From Kordiimonas sp. SCSIO 12610 (GTDB lineage: Bacteria; Pseudomonadota; Alphaproteobacteria; Sphingomonadales; Kordiimonadaceae): a stretch of DNA of 64,000 nucleotides. The position numbers and the translations under genes are program-made. A model generated the notes under the pieces. The model saw only the letters and a program-made list of their open reading frames with translations, searched no databases and was not told the origin of the DNA. The DNA is taken from the NCBI RefSeq assembly GCF_024398015.1, contig NZ_CP073747.1, positions 3,283,001 through 3,347,000 on the forward strand, read 5' to 3'. Positions 26,571-35,740 of the stretch are shown one piece after another; within the stretch, counting starts at the first letter, position 1; each line of letters starts with the position of its first letter.

Positions 26571-29500
26571 TTAGAGCGCGTAGTTAACGCCGAAGAAGAA
26601 GAATCTTCCAGTATCGAAAGTTGTTGGGAAAGTGTTGTTGTTACCTAGTGGAGGACCAGCACCAATGCTAACAGGCGCTTGACGATTAAACACGTTCAGC
26701 ACACCAGCGCGGAAGTTCAATCTTTCATTCCACTGGTAATTAGCTGCAAGGTCAACATACTGAACCGTTGGCAGTTCAGAATCTATGTCAGGTGCTGTAG
26801 CAGACTGATTGTCCGTACCACTGAAATAACGCCATGTAACAGTTGTCGTGAGATCCCACGGAGTATCCCAGCTAAAGAGTGCACGGTGACGGTATGATGG
26901 ATTAACCGGAGCCACACAAGAGTTACCGAAAGCACCAGCACATACAACAGGGTCACCGCCAGGGAATGGCGTAAAGTCGAATGTATCTAGATACGTTGCT
27001 GCATAGTCGATACGAATTTGACCAACGTCACCTGCTCCAACATCAGCAAGATCAAAAGCATACTGCACTTGGAAGTCAATACCGCTAGTTTCAAGATTCG
27101 CAATGTTCAGGTTAGTTGACTGGAAACCAGTACCTGGGCCACCAGCAGCCAACGTACCACCTGCACCCCGGGTAATCAGGTCACAGAAAGTTGCATCACC
27201 AGTTGCTAGGCAGTTGTCCAACACTACCTGTGCCGGAATACCCGCAGTGATGAAGTCATCAACAGTGATGTCGAAATAATCAACTGTTACAGATAAACCA
27301 GGAACAGCCTGAGGTGTGAAAACCAAACCAACAGTAAATGTATCAGAGCTCTCAGGAGAAAGACCAGGATTACCACCTGTGATACTTTGTGTTTGTCCGG
27401 CAATTACGTCAGGAACGTTACCAAACTGAGCCGCAGTTACACCAGTATTCGCACATGCTGCTGCTGAAGCAATCGGAGCGGATGATGCACAAGGGTCAAA
27501 CAATTGAACGCCATTTGCATTAGTACCGGCTGCGTTCAAGTTTGGCAGACCAGTATTTTGACCAGTGAACAGCTCAATCACATTCGGTGCACGAACTGCA
27601 CGCTGATACTGAGCACGGAAGTTAATATCTTCAACTGGTGCCCATGTTAGTTGCAAGCCATAAGTTTCGGTGTCGAAGTTGTTCTGAGTGCCGTTTCCAT
27701 CTGTAGAGTAATCAGAATAACGGAACTGACCATTCAATGAGATCTCCTTTGCAAAAGGTGCATCAGTAACAAGTGGTATTTGCACCTCTGTGTAAAGTTC
27801 CCAAACTGAAATCGAACCTTCTACAGGCAGAGTTGCACCGCCAACACCGGTAAAGCCACCACCAGGAATCTGGCTAATTTGGTCTGGGCGTTGATCGAGA
27901 CTGTCATCGCGCCACTCGAAACCAACGAGGAAACCGACACCAGCATCAGACCAAGGAGATTTGATATCATATTCGCCCAGATCAGACTGAATATTGGCAC
28001 CGACAACAACCTGTTCAGTGTTACCGGTCACAATTCCAACGCCTGTAGCAAAATCGAGAGCTTCTTGGGTAACCAGACTTTCACCGTTAGGCCCACGTTG
28101 GAAAATATTGAAAGGTACACAACCACCAGATGGGTCAATACAAACTGCATTGCCATTTTCATCAGTTGTTACCAAGAATGCTTGTTGTACATTGTCGATG
28201 ATGAAATCTTCTGTAGCAATAGACTCATCGGATGTACGAGAGAATTGACCATATAAGTCAAAATCCCAACGATCATTGATTGTACCGCGGAAGCCACCAG
28301 CTATACGAAACGCACGGTTAGCCAAGAAAGAATTACGGTTTCCGCCTTCAACATTACGGTGAGAAGCAAATAATCCAGAAACTTCTGTTGGCAGATTGCC
28401 ATTTGCGTCCGGAAGGCTACAACCGAAAACATCAAACAACGATGCACCCTCACCATTAGGGCCTTGACCACCTTGGATGAATGGGTTGTCACAGTTAATT
28501 GTCCACTGAGATGTACCAAAAGTTGCCGTTGGTGCGATTTGCGCGTCAGATTGGTTATCAACATACGCAAGATCAGCATAAACTTCGAGCGAGTCAGAAA
28601 TTTCATAATGACCGCGAGAGTACAAAGTTATGCGTTCTTGTGGACGCTGGAAGAAATTAAGAGCGCCAAAGTTGAAAGTTTCTGCAGGACCACCAACGAA
28701 TGGTGTCAAAGTACCATCCTCTTGCTGGAAGACATCACTTACGTTTCCTGCTGCACGGATCGCCGCACCTTGACCAAAGTTGGCAAAACGGCGGAAATTA
28801 GAAGAACCTACGCAACCAAAGCCTCCAAATGAAGTCACTGGGTTAGAAGATGCGCCAAGTGTACAAGCTGAAATTGTACGGTCTGCACCGACAATCTCGT
28901 TCTGATTCTCATATTGAGCAAACAAGGTCACGTTACCGCGGCCATCGTCAGTATTGGCACCCAATGTCAAGGATACAAAGATTTGTTCGCCGTCTGTAAC
29001 ACTTCCTGGCGCTTCAATATTACTGGCTGCAAGAACCTGCTCAAAAAACGGAACACTGTTACCATTTTGCGCAAAACCCGCCTGAGCATCAATTTCGATG
29101 CCTTCAAAGTCACGCTTAAGAATAAAGTTGGCAACACCGCCTACAGCGTCAGATCCATATACGGCTGATGCACCACCAGTTAATATGTCAACACGCTCGA
29201 TAAGCTGAGTTGGAACAAGATCAAGGTTTGGCGGCGCAAAGCCAGATGCACCATACGGGAGACGTTTACCATCAATAAGAACCAATGTACGAATAGCGCC
29301 TAAACCACGTAAATTCAGCGTTGATGTACCAGAAGCACCATTTGATACTTCACTAGCCTGTCCAGAAAATGCCTGAGGTAAAACGTTGATAAGGTCTTCA
29401 ATACGAATTGTACCACGGACATCAATTTCTTCTGAACCAACAGTCAGTACCGGTGCGGCACCAGTAAGGTTTTGATTCACATTAAGACGTGAACCAGTTA

Positions 29501-29642
29501 CGACAACTTCTTCTACTTCATCATCCGTAACTGCATCATCCTGTGCAACAGAAGCCGTTGTGATTCCCAGACACATGCTGGCTACCACCGATGCACCACA
29601 GAGCAAATTTGTTCTTAAGTGCTTTTTAATTTCTAATCCCAC
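26571..29642 (-). CDS. TonB-dependent receptor
   Basis: A 1023-residue outer-membrane receptor. Signal peptide 1-33 (A-S-V-A), a TonB-box-like E-E-V-V-V-T-G-S-R (44-52), a plug domain (about 60-180, with L-V-L-I-D-G-K-R-L and G-G-A-S-A-V-Y-G-S-D-A-V-G-G-V-A-N-F), then a long beta-barrel ending F-F-G-V-N-Y-A-L. The N-F-R-A-Q-Y-Q-R-A-V-R-A-P-N segment and the S-P-E-S-S-D-T-F-T-V-G block are typical of the large receptor class of Caulobacterales and Sphingomonadales, which takes up varied nutrients. Substrate not predictable. GTG start with a perfect AGGAGGA box. Confidence 0.96.
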   Translation of the reverse strand: MGLEIKKHLRTNLLCGASVVASMCLGITTASVAQDDAVTDDEVEEVVVTGSRLNVNQNLTGAAPVLTVGSEEIDVRGTIRIEDLINVLPQAFSGQASEVSNGASGTSTLNLRGLGAIRTLVLIDGKRLPYGASGFAPPNLDLVPTQLIERVDILTGGASAVYGSDAVGGVANFILKRDFEGIEIDAQAGFAQNGNSVPFFEQVLAASNIEAPGSVTDGEQIFVSLTLGANTDDGRGNVTLFAQYENQNEIVGADRTISACTLGASSNPVTSFGGFGCVGSSNFRRFANFGQGAAIRAAGNVSDVFQQEDGTLTPFVGGPAETFNFGALNFFQRPQERITLYSRGHYEISDSLEVYADLAYVDNQSDAQIAPTATFGTSQWTINCDNPFIQGGQGPNGEGASLFDVFGCSLPDANGNLPTEVSGLFASHRNVEGGNRNSFLANRAFRIAGGFRGTINDRWDFDLYGQFSRTSDESIATEDFIIDNVQQAFLVTTDENGNAVCIDPSGGCVPFNIFQRGPNGESLVTQEALDFATGVGIVTGNTEQVVVGANIQSDLGEYDIKSPWSDAGVGFLVGFEWRDDSLDQRPDQISQIPGGGFTGVGGATLPVEGSISVWELYTEVQIPLVTDAPFAKEISLNGQFRYSDYSTDGNGTQNNFDTETYGLQLTWAPVEDINFRAQYQRAVRAPNVIELFTGQNTGLPNLNAAGTNANGVQLFDPCASSAPIASAAACANTGVTAAQFGNVPDVIAGQTQSITGGNPGLSPESSDTFTVGLVFTPQAVPGLSVTVDYFDITVDDFITAGIPAQVVLDNCLATGDATFCDLITRGAGGTLAAGGPGTGFQSTNLNIANLETSGIDFQVQYAFDLADVGAGDVGQIRIDYAATYLDTFDFTPFPGGDPVVCAGAFGNSCVAPVNPSYRHRALFSWDTPWDLTTTVTWRYFSGTDNQSATAPDIDSELPTVQYVDLAANYQWNERLNFRAGVLNVFNRQAPVSIGAGPPLGNNNTFPTTFDTGRFFFFGVNYAL

Positions 29643-29908
29643 TTTTTATTCCTCCTGAGTAATTTCCGAAAATTCGTTTCAGAACGCTACTATCATTTTA
29701 CAAATTGAATATGAGGAATAGATAGAAAGTAATTAAAACAAAGGTTATAATTAAACTTTGGAAATAAACTGTTGCAGTTTAGTGACATAATTGTGATCAA
29801 ATGCATAGATTTTGTGATCATTAGTCATCGTTAATATATAATTTGGCAGAAAACTTATCGAATTATATATAAACTAATACTATAAACGACAGTATATTAT
29901 ATAAAATT
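29643..29908 (-). promoter_or_regulatory. TonB receptor upstream region with tandem TTGTGATCA repeats
   Basis: No gene fits this AT-rich region. TTGTGATCA occurs twice in the same orientation, at 29791-29799 and 29812-29820, start-to-start distance 21 bp (two helical turns), about 150-178 bases upstream of the receptor start. This layout suggests a regulator binding cooperatively on one DNA face. Confidence 0.5.
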
Positions 29909-30817
29909 TCAATGAGTCATGGTCACAATTAATTCACGCACGACTTTCGCGGCGAATACACTACTATTACCCGTTGGGTCTATGTCCGGGGCCAATTCCA
30001 CAACATCTGCCCCAACAAGATTTTTCCCACGTAGAATTTTCATCAAACTAATGAATGAATGAAAATCCTCGCCTCCGGGCTCGGGCGTACCAGTTCCCGG
30101 AAAAAAACTAGGGTCAAAATAGTCCAGATCAAGTGTTAAATAAACTGGCCGCTCTGGCTCGACCAATGAAACCCTATCCAAGAAATCCATTCGAGATGTC
30201 ATTAGGCTATTATTGGCATTCATCCATTGATATTCATCACGTGTGCCTGATCTAATGCCATACTGGATTAACTCATGCTTAGGGCCAAAATGATCCAACG
30301 AACGCCGCATGATTGAGGCATGAGAATAATGATATCCCTCGTAACCATCTCGTAAATCAGCGTGCGCATCCAAATGAATCAAAACAAGATCTTGGTAATT
30401 TTGCAGATACTTCTTGATCGGAGCATACGAGATAGAATGCTCGCCCCCAAGCGTTAAAAGTTTTACACCATTCTTCGCTAAATCAATATCTGAGAACTGC
30501 CTTTCGAAATCATCTGTTGCGCTCTGCCACTGCGCTTCAATATTACCATTACCAAGCTGTAAATTTCCTAGGTCATAAAAAGCTTGATCTTCAGTATCTG
30601 CATTCAAGTACGGCGAATAGGATTCTATACCGTCAGACACTTCCCTGATACCATTTGGTCCTTTGATAGCCCCCTTTCGGAAACACGCGGTGCCATCGAA
30701 GCCAAACCCCAATATGTGCAGTGAATTTTCCCTAATAGTTGGCGTAGATGAGGCGCAATAATACAGTTCGTCTGGTTGACTAAGTTCGATGACCACTTCT
30801 TTTACATCGCGTTGCAT
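29909..30817 (-). CDS. agmatinase-family ureohydrolase
   Basis: A 302-residue binuclear-manganese ureohydrolase (arginase/agmatinase/formimidoylglutamase superfamily). Metal ligands are all visible: H127 (G-G-E-H-S), D150, H152, D154 (L-D-A-H-A-D) and D230, D232 (T-L-D-L-D-Y-F-D-P). S-H-A-S and P-G-T-G-T-P-E-P-G-G are also conserved and favour agmatinase or a guanidino-acid hydrolase over arginase. Exact substrate cannot be told. Monocistronic by context. Confidence 0.9.
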   Translation of the reverse strand: MQRDVKEVVIELSQPDELYYCASSTPTIRENSLHILGFGFDGTACFRKGAIKGPNGIREVSDGIESYSPYLNADTEDQAFYDLGNLQLGNGNIEAQWQSATDDFERQFSDIDLAKNGVKLLTLGGEHSISYAPIKKYLQNYQDLVLIHLDAHADLRDGYEGYHYSHASIMRRSLDHFGPKHELIQYGIRSGTRDEYQWMNANNSLMTSRMDFLDRVSLVEPERPVYLTLDLDYFDPSFFPGTGTPEPGGEDFHSFISLMKILRGKNLVGADVVELAPDIDPTGNSSVFAAKVVRELIVTMTH

Positions 30818-31009
30818 ATATCGACCTCATGTAGCATCCGTATCAAAGTTGGTTGTTTGATAAACAATTCAACTATAACAGTCCAGCAGATCAATAATTG
30901 AATAATTTCTAGTGAGTATCATTCGCGCTAGTCCACACGGATATAATTATTCACATACAATAACCTAAAACCAGATGAACTGAATACATTGAAAATATTC
31001 TGTATAAGA

Positions 31010-31095
31010 TGGTGCCCCCGGTCGGAATCGAACCGACACTTCCAAAGGAAACGGGATTTTGAATCCCGCGCGTCTACCAGTTCCGCCACAGGGGC
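31010..31095 (-). tRNA. tRNA-Leu (anticodon CAA)
   Basis: An 86-base class II tRNA with encoded CCA. The acceptor stem pairs GCCCCTG with CGGGGGC (one T-G wobble). The anticodon arm CGGGA-TTCAAAA-TCCCG gives CAA at loop positions 3-5. The long variable arm and the T-arm GTCGG-TTCGATT-CCGAC are intact. Confidence 0.97.
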
Positions 31096-31285
31096 CTGTG
31101 AGGAGTGATTTAGAGCGCGCATCATAGCTCGTTTCTTTTCATCGTCAAGCCTATGATCCAGGAATATATAAAGTTTTCGATACTTGTGCCTAAAGTCTAT
31201 ATTTTTACAGGCATTTTCATTTCTATTCTTGAAACTTTACTGGCTTGGGATAGGCTGTAGCCTATATCAACGATGGATAAAATAT

Positions 31286-31864
31286 ATGCTCAAAAGTCTT
31301 TATGATTGGACAATGGAAAAACTTGCACGTCCATCCGGTGAAAAATGGCTGGCTGGGCTCGCATTTTCCGAGAGTATATTTTTTCCAATTCCCATAGATA
31401 TTCTAATGATTCCTATGATTCTTGCCAATCGGTTGAAAGCATGGCGTCTGGCAACAATCACATTGATTGCCTCTGTCATTGGCGGCATCGGCGGGTACTT
31501 ACTGGGTGCGTTTCTTTACGAATCAATCGCAGCGCCCATTATTGAATTGTACGGCTATCAGGATCAGTTCACAAAGGTGCAGGGTTGGTTTGACGACTAC
31601 GGGATAGCAATCGTATTGGTCGCTGGCTTCACCCCAATCCCCTTTAAGGTAGTGACGATTGCAAGTGGCTTTGCAAGCCTTAACCCTTTGATTTTTATCC
31701 TGACAAGCATCCCAGCGCGCGGTGCCCGTTTCTATCTTGTCGCAGGACTATTGTGGAAATTTGGCGACCCGATTAAGGAATTCATTGAAAAACGCCTCAC
31801 CCTTGTCGTTACATTGGTAACGCTCGCCGGGCTGGCGGGTTTTGCAGTTTTAAAACTTATATAA
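31286..31864 (+). CDS. YqaA-type VTT/DedA-like membrane protein
   Basis: A 192-residue inner-membrane protein of the VTT (SNARE-associated/DedA-like) superfamily. The signature F-S-E-S-I-F-F-P-I-P-I-D near 30-41 and F-T-P-I-P-F-K-V-V-T-I-A-S-G near 122-135 contain the conserved re-entrant-loop prolines; about four transmembrane helices follow. Relatives affect membrane lipid balance and transport. The ATG at 31286 (M-L-K-S-L-Y-D-W) fits the family; the frame is open from 31184 but the added N-terminus looks unlike it. Ten bases before dsbB. Confidence 0.85.
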   Translation: MLKSLYDWTMEKLARPSGEKWLAGLAFSESIFFPIPIDILMIPMILANRLKAWRLATITLIASVIGGIGGYLLGAFLYESIAAPIIELYGYQDQFTKVQGWFDDYGIAIVLVAGFTPIPFKVVTIASGFASLNPLIFILTSIPARGARFYLVAGLLWKFGDPIKEFIEKRLTLVVTLVTLAGLAGFAVLKLI

Positions 31865-31873
31865 AGGCCCAGT

Positions 31874-32368
31874 ATGATTGAACCGATAAAATCAGTTTAT
31901 GACAATCAACCCATGCTGTTTGCAGCCGGAGCGGCAGGCCTTACACTGGGGGCAGCATTTGGGTTTCAGCTATATGGCTATCCGCCTTGTGACCTATGCT
32001 GGACACAGCGCTATCCGTATATGGCGATCATCATCATCGGCATTTTGGGGCATGTTTTGAAACTAAAACCTACATTGATCCTAAGTTTCCTTACCCTTTT
32101 GTTTGCGGTTGATGCTGGCGTTGCCGGGTATCATGCTGGTGTTGAGTATAAATGGTGGCCCGGTCCAGATACATGCACAGGGGTTGGTGCACTGGCATCA
32201 GGCAATGTTGAGGATGCATTAAGTGCAATTATGAGCGCGCCGCTTGTACGCTGCGACGAAGTGCCATGGTCCCTTGCGGGTATTTCTATGGCGGGCTATA
32301 ATTTCCTAATTGCGACTACCATGACCATTTTGACGGGGTTTGCTACCCAAAAGTCGCTTAAAGGATAA
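31874..32368 (+). CDS. dsbB: disulfide bond formation protein B (DsbB-like)
   Basis: A 164-residue inner-membrane quinone reductase that re-oxidises DsbA. Four transmembrane helices, the first periplasmic pair C39-x2-C42 (P-P-C-D-L-C-W-T-Q-R) and the second pair C101 and C127. An alphaproteobacterial version, shorter in loop detail than the E. coli protein. It sits between a VTT membrane protein and the coq7 gene with 9- and 3-base gaps, so the three are likely cotranscribed; coq7 is logical here as ubiquinone is the electron acceptor. Confidence 0.92.
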   Translation: MIEPIKSVYDNQPMLFAAGAAGLTLGAAFGFQLYGYPPCDLCWTQRYPYMAIIIIGILGHVLKLKPTLILSFLTLLFAVDAGVAGYHAGVEYKWWPGPDTCTGVGALASGNVEDALSAIMSAPLVRCDEVPWSLAGISMAGYNFLIATTMTILTGFATQKSLKG

Positions 32369-32371
32369 AGT

Positions 32372-32950
32372 ATGTCTGAGCATAAGCCGGTTACCAGTAA
32401 ACAAACACCTGCAAATCCATTACCAGGGGACACTCCTCTTGAAGATGAGATTAAGAGCATGGTGCGGGTTGATCATGCAGGTGAATTTGGTGCCGTTCGT
32501 ATATACGCTGGCCAGCGCGCTATTATGGGCGACAAGCATTCCAAAGCAGGGTTGCTTCGCCATATGCACGAACAGGAAAAGGTTCATTTAGCCCGTTTTA
32601 ACAAATTAATCGCAGAACGCGGTGTTCGCCCGACCATCATGGCACCTTTATGGGAGGTTGCTGGTTTTGCATTGGGTGCAGGAACGGCGCTTCTCGGTGA
32701 AAAGGCCGCAATGGCATGTACTGCCGCCGTTGAAGAAGTTATTGACGAGCATTATCAAGAACAGCGCGACAAATTAAACGGCGCTGACCCTGAACTTGAA
32801 GCCATTATCGAAGACTTTCAGGCAGAAGAAGTTGAACACCGGGAAATAGCTCTCAAGCACGGCGCAGAAGAAGCGCCGGGCTACCCTGTTCTGTCAGGCT
32901 TGATCAAAGCGGGATGCCGTGCAGCAATTGCCATTTCCAAAAAGATTTAA
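32372..32950 (+). CDS. coq7: demethoxyubiquinone hydroxylase, COQ7 family
   Basis: A 192-residue di-iron monooxygenase that hydroxylates demethoxyubiquinone in ubiquinone synthesis. The carboxylate-bridged di-iron pattern is present: R-V-D-H-A-G-E-F-G-A-V near 32-42, E-x-E-K-V-H-L, E-E-V-I-D-E-H-Y and E-E-V-E-H-R-E. Peripheral membrane enzyme. ATG is three bases after the dsbB stop. Its 3' end overlaps the convergent VOC gene by four bases. Confidence 0.94.
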   Translation: MSEHKPVTSKQTPANPLPGDTPLEDEIKSMVRVDHAGEFGAVRIYAGQRAIMGDKHSKAGLLRHMHEQEKVHLARFNKLIAERGVRPTIMAPLWEVAGFALGAGTALLGEKAAMACTAAVEEVIDEHYQEQRDKLNGADPELEAIIEDFQAEEVEHREIALKHGAEEAPGYPVLSGLIKAGCRAAIAISKKI

Positions 32951-33666
32951 TCCAAGGTTACAATACCTTTCGGCGTTGCAACTTGCAGCGCAAACCGCAC
33001 GCGTGGCCCCTGCGTCAACTCAATTGGCATTGCATATTGATTAACGATACCATCCAGCCCCGGGGCACTTATACCCTGAACCAACAATTTCACTATTCTT
33101 AGCCCTTTTGGGGATGTGCTGGCAGGATGCGGTTTTGTCCGCCATTCGATTGCGAAAACAAGATTATTATCGCCGAAGTTAGAAGCTGGAAAATTTGTGG
33201 TCTTCCAACCGACATAAGCACCATCTGGCTTATTGCGCCCACCCTCGCGAGGATCACCTGTTACTATCCCACGCTCCGCGAAAGTCTTTCTTGCTTTCGT
33301 CATGTCCTGAACACCAAAAGCAAATCCAATAATAGATGTTTTTCTGTATTTTTCAGCAGCTTCGCCAAATGCGCTTAAGTCAACGCCTTGTTTGGGGCCA
33401 ACAATTTCTAGATAAATGCAATCGCCCAATGCAACTAGGTAATTGGCTGTAACACCGTTTGTGTGCTCACCGCCATACACTGGCTTAATGCCTGTTTTCT
33501 CTTCGAATTTTACTGCATATTCATCCAAATCGGGCACAGCCCAGATCACATGATCGAGCGAAACCTCAGATGGAGGGCAGTCATCTGCCGTAACAGAGGC
33601 GCTCAGTCCAACCGCCAAACAAACCAGAGTGAAAACCCTAGCGACGACCTTGGTAAATTTCTTCAT
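32947..33666 (-). CDS. exported VOC/glyoxalase-like domain protein
   Basis: A 239-residue protein with a signal peptide (1-27, V-G-L-S-A-S-V-T-A) and a glyoxalase_3-type VOC fold: L-D-H-V-I-W-A-V-P-D-L-D near 37-48 and later Y-L-E-I-V-G-P. Real enzymatic activity is not established for most exported members. ATG at 33666 has a GGAAGG box; the longer open frame upstream runs into the HNH gene region and is rejected. It starts two bases after the HNH stop, so they are coupled. Confidence 0.82.
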   Translation of the reverse strand: MKKFTKVVARVFTLVCLAVGLSASVTADDCPPSEVSLDHVIWAVPDLDEYAVKFEEKTGIKPVYGGEHTNGVTANYLVALGDCIYLEIVGPKQGVDLSAFGEAAEKYRKTSIIGFAFGVQDMTKARKTFAERGIVTGDPREGGRNKPDGAYVGWKTTNFPASNFGDNNLVFAIEWRTKPHPASTSPKGLRIVKLLVQGISAPGLDGIVNQYAMPIELTQGPRVRFALQVATPKGIVTLD

Positions 33667-33667
33667 A

Positions 33668-34240
33668 TCAACCTTCCAATTCACTATCCCAATACAAATA
33701 ATCCCGCCAACTTTCATGGAGATAGTTCGGAGGGAAAACGCGGCCAATCGCATGCAGTTGATGGTTTGTCGGTTTATATGGTTTTTGAAGGAGGTGCATG
33801 TTCGCTTCATCCGGCGTTCGCCCTCCCTTCTTAAGATTACAGGGTACACAAGCCGCAGAAATATTATCCCAGTTTGTACGTCCCCCATACGCGCGCGGTA
33901 TAACGTGATCAAACGTCAATTCCCCCTTCGCCCCACAATATTGGCACGAAAACTTATCCCGCAAGAACAGGTTAAACCTGGTGAAGGCAGGGTACGTTGG
34001 CTGTTTTACGTATTTCTTAAGGGCGATAACGCTTGGTAATTTGAGTGCTGTTGTTGGCGAGTGTACTTCACGGTCATATTCCGCAATAATATCAACACGC
34101 TCTAAAAACACAGCTTTCAGGGCTGTTTGCCAGTTCCAGATACTTAGTGGATAATAGCTTAATGGTCTGTAGTCAGCATTTAAAATAAGCGCTGGTGACG
34201 CTTCCAATGATGGTGATTGAGGCGCAAAGTGCACACCCAT
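33668..34240 (-). CDS. HNH endonuclease domain protein
   Basis: A 190-residue protein with an HNH nuclease core: zinc pair C99/C102 (C-Q-Y-C), D111-H112 (F-D-H-V-I-P-R), N-W-D-N near 123-126 and second zinc pair C131/C134 (C-V-P-C-N). The N-terminal half (L-N-A-D-Y-R-P-L-S-Y-Y-P-L) is typical of a widely conserved chromosomal HNH family in proteobacteria. No phage context here; the biological role is not known. Confidence 0.9.
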   Translation of the reverse strand: MGVHFAPQSPSLEASPALILNADYRPLSYYPLSIWNWQTALKAVFLERVDIIAEYDREVHSPTTALKLPSVIALKKYVKQPTYPAFTRFNLFLRDKFSCQYCGAKGELTFDHVIPRAYGGRTNWDNISAACVPCNLKKGGRTPDEANMHLLQKPYKPTNHQLHAIGRVFPPNYLHESWRDYLYWDSELEG

Positions 34241-34428
34241 AGATGTCCTCCCTCCGTCGAAATGCGGAGCAAGGCCAACGCCTCCCGTCGGCCTTGTCCG
34301 ACACGCTCAATATCAAGATACAGTGTTACACGCATGTGACAAGACTTTATCTTGTGTCGGGAAAACTATTTTTTCCTTATTTAACTAATCGCTTTTCATT
34401 CGTATTTGAGGATTCTATTCATAAGTTT

Positions 34429-35292
34429 ATGACGACCAAAGAAACTCTTGAAAATGACGTTGTAACCCGTTTCGCTCCTAGTCCGACGGGCCTGTTGCAT
34501 AAAGGGCATGCCTATTCTGCTTTGAAAGCTTACGAGTATGCAAAAAACCGTGGGGGTCGATTTATTTTAAGAATTGAAGATATTGATACAACCAGATGCA
34601 AACCCGATTTTATCAAGGCCATATATAAGGATTTAAGTTGGCTTGGGATACATTGGGAAAATCCTGTTCGAATACAAAGCCAGCATTTGGAGGATTATCA
34701 GGATATCCTTGAACAATTAAGAAAGCGGGGACTTATATATCCATGTTTCTGTACCCGTAGAGATATTCAAAACGAAATTATGCGTTCAGGACATGCTCCC
34801 CACGGACCCGAAGGACCGGTTTATCCCGGTATCTGCAAAAACATACCAGAGACGGAGAGTGCTGAACGGGTTAAAAACGGCGAACCTCATGCATGGCGGC
34901 TTGACCTAGATAAAGCGCTCACAATGATAGAGAAGCCAATCATTTGGGAAGATGAATTACACGGCCTGCAAGTGGCCAAACCAGAACTACTCGGTGATAT
35001 TGTCCTGAGCCGCAAAGATACACCAACAAGCTATCATCTCTCTGTCACCGTAGATGACGCCTTACAGGGCATTACCCATGTGGTGCGCGGCGAAGATCTG
35101 TTCCATGCAACACATATTCACGTGGTACTGCAAAAGCTATTGAATTTGCCACAACCTATCTATCGTCATCATCCACTCTTGTTGGATAGTGATGGTAAAA
35201 GATTTGCGAAACGTGATAAGGCAGAAACCTTAACAAGCATTCGTGAAAATGGTGTTTCTGCCAAAGAGATTATCGAGGAAATAATGGCTTAA
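34429..35292 (+). CDS. gluQRS: glutamyl-queuosine tRNA(Asp) synthetase
   Basis: A 287-residue GluRS paralogue that glutamylates the queuosine base in the anticodon of tRNA(Asp). Class I signature H24-K-G-H27, a zinc site with C-F-C and Y-P-G-I-C, and a degenerate KMSKS as K-R-F-A-K-R-D. It lacks the anticodon-binding domain of full GluRS, which fixes the assignment. The ATG at 34429 has only a weak box; open frame continues upstream to 34243 without homologous-looking sequence. Overlaps the convergent DUF4870 gene by four bases. Confidence 0.93.
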   Translation: MTTKETLENDVVTRFAPSPTGLLHKGHAYSALKAYEYAKNRGGRFILRIEDIDTTRCKPDFIKAIYKDLSWLGIHWENPVRIQSQHLEDYQDILEQLRKRGLIYPCFCTRRDIQNEIMRSGHAPHGPEGPVYPGICKNIPETESAERVKNGEPHAWRLDLDKALTMIEKPIIWEDELHGLQVAKPELLGDIVLSRKDTPTSYHLSVTVDDALQGITHVVRGEDLFHATHIHVVLQKLLNLPQPIYRHHPLLLDSDGKRFAKRDKAETLTSIRENGVSAKEIIEEIMA

Positions 35293-35654
35293 CGATCTTT
35301 GATCGCAATTCCCCATGATCGTGGATTACCAACGCCATATCCGTCGATTGCGAGCAGTAAGCCCGTTATATTTCTAGCAAGTGACCAGATCAGTAATAGC
35401 CCCCAAATCGCAAAACCAATCAGGATGAACATGGTAATAAACCCGATAACTGCAAGAATAAGTTCTGTCCAGTAGGTACGAATTTGATAGATTAAGTGGC
35501 TACGCTCGGCACCGGTTGCATCACCAACTTTAAGATGAGCAATGATTAAACCAAGAACCCATGTAATGCCAGTAAACCAACCAAGAAGGTTCAAGATATA
35601 AACCAATTTAACTGCGTTACCATCAGCTGTTTTTGTTTGATGAAAATCTGTCAT
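35289..35654 (-). CDS. DUF4870 family membrane protein
   Basis: A 121-residue polytopic membrane protein resembling DUF4870: a first hydrophobic segment L-V-Y-I-L-N-L-L-G-W-F, R-S-H-L-I-Y-Q-I-R-T-Y-W-T, and then two more helices with F-A-I-W-G-L-L-L-I-W and R-N-I-T-G-L. Function unknown. ATG at 35654 has a GGGGAG box seven bases off, better than the longer frame from 35720. Confidence 0.82.
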   Translation of the reverse strand: MTDFHQTKTADGNAVKLVYILNLLGWFTGITWVLGLIIAHLKVGDATGAERSHLIYQIRTYWTELILAVIGFITMFILIGFAIWGLLLIWSLARNITGLLLAIDGYGVGNPRSWGIAIKDR

Positions 35655-35740
35655 TTTTATTCTCCCCGCTCCAGCAGATATGGTGAGAATTGCAGATTTT
35701 TCAAGGCCCGGCACATTCAAGAACTATTGGTAAACCACAG

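Noticed and set aside
33667-33912. Long N-terminal extension of the VOC protein frame
   Set aside because: It runs through the HNH coding region and lacks a start box; the ATG at 33666 has GGAAGG and a normal signal peptide.
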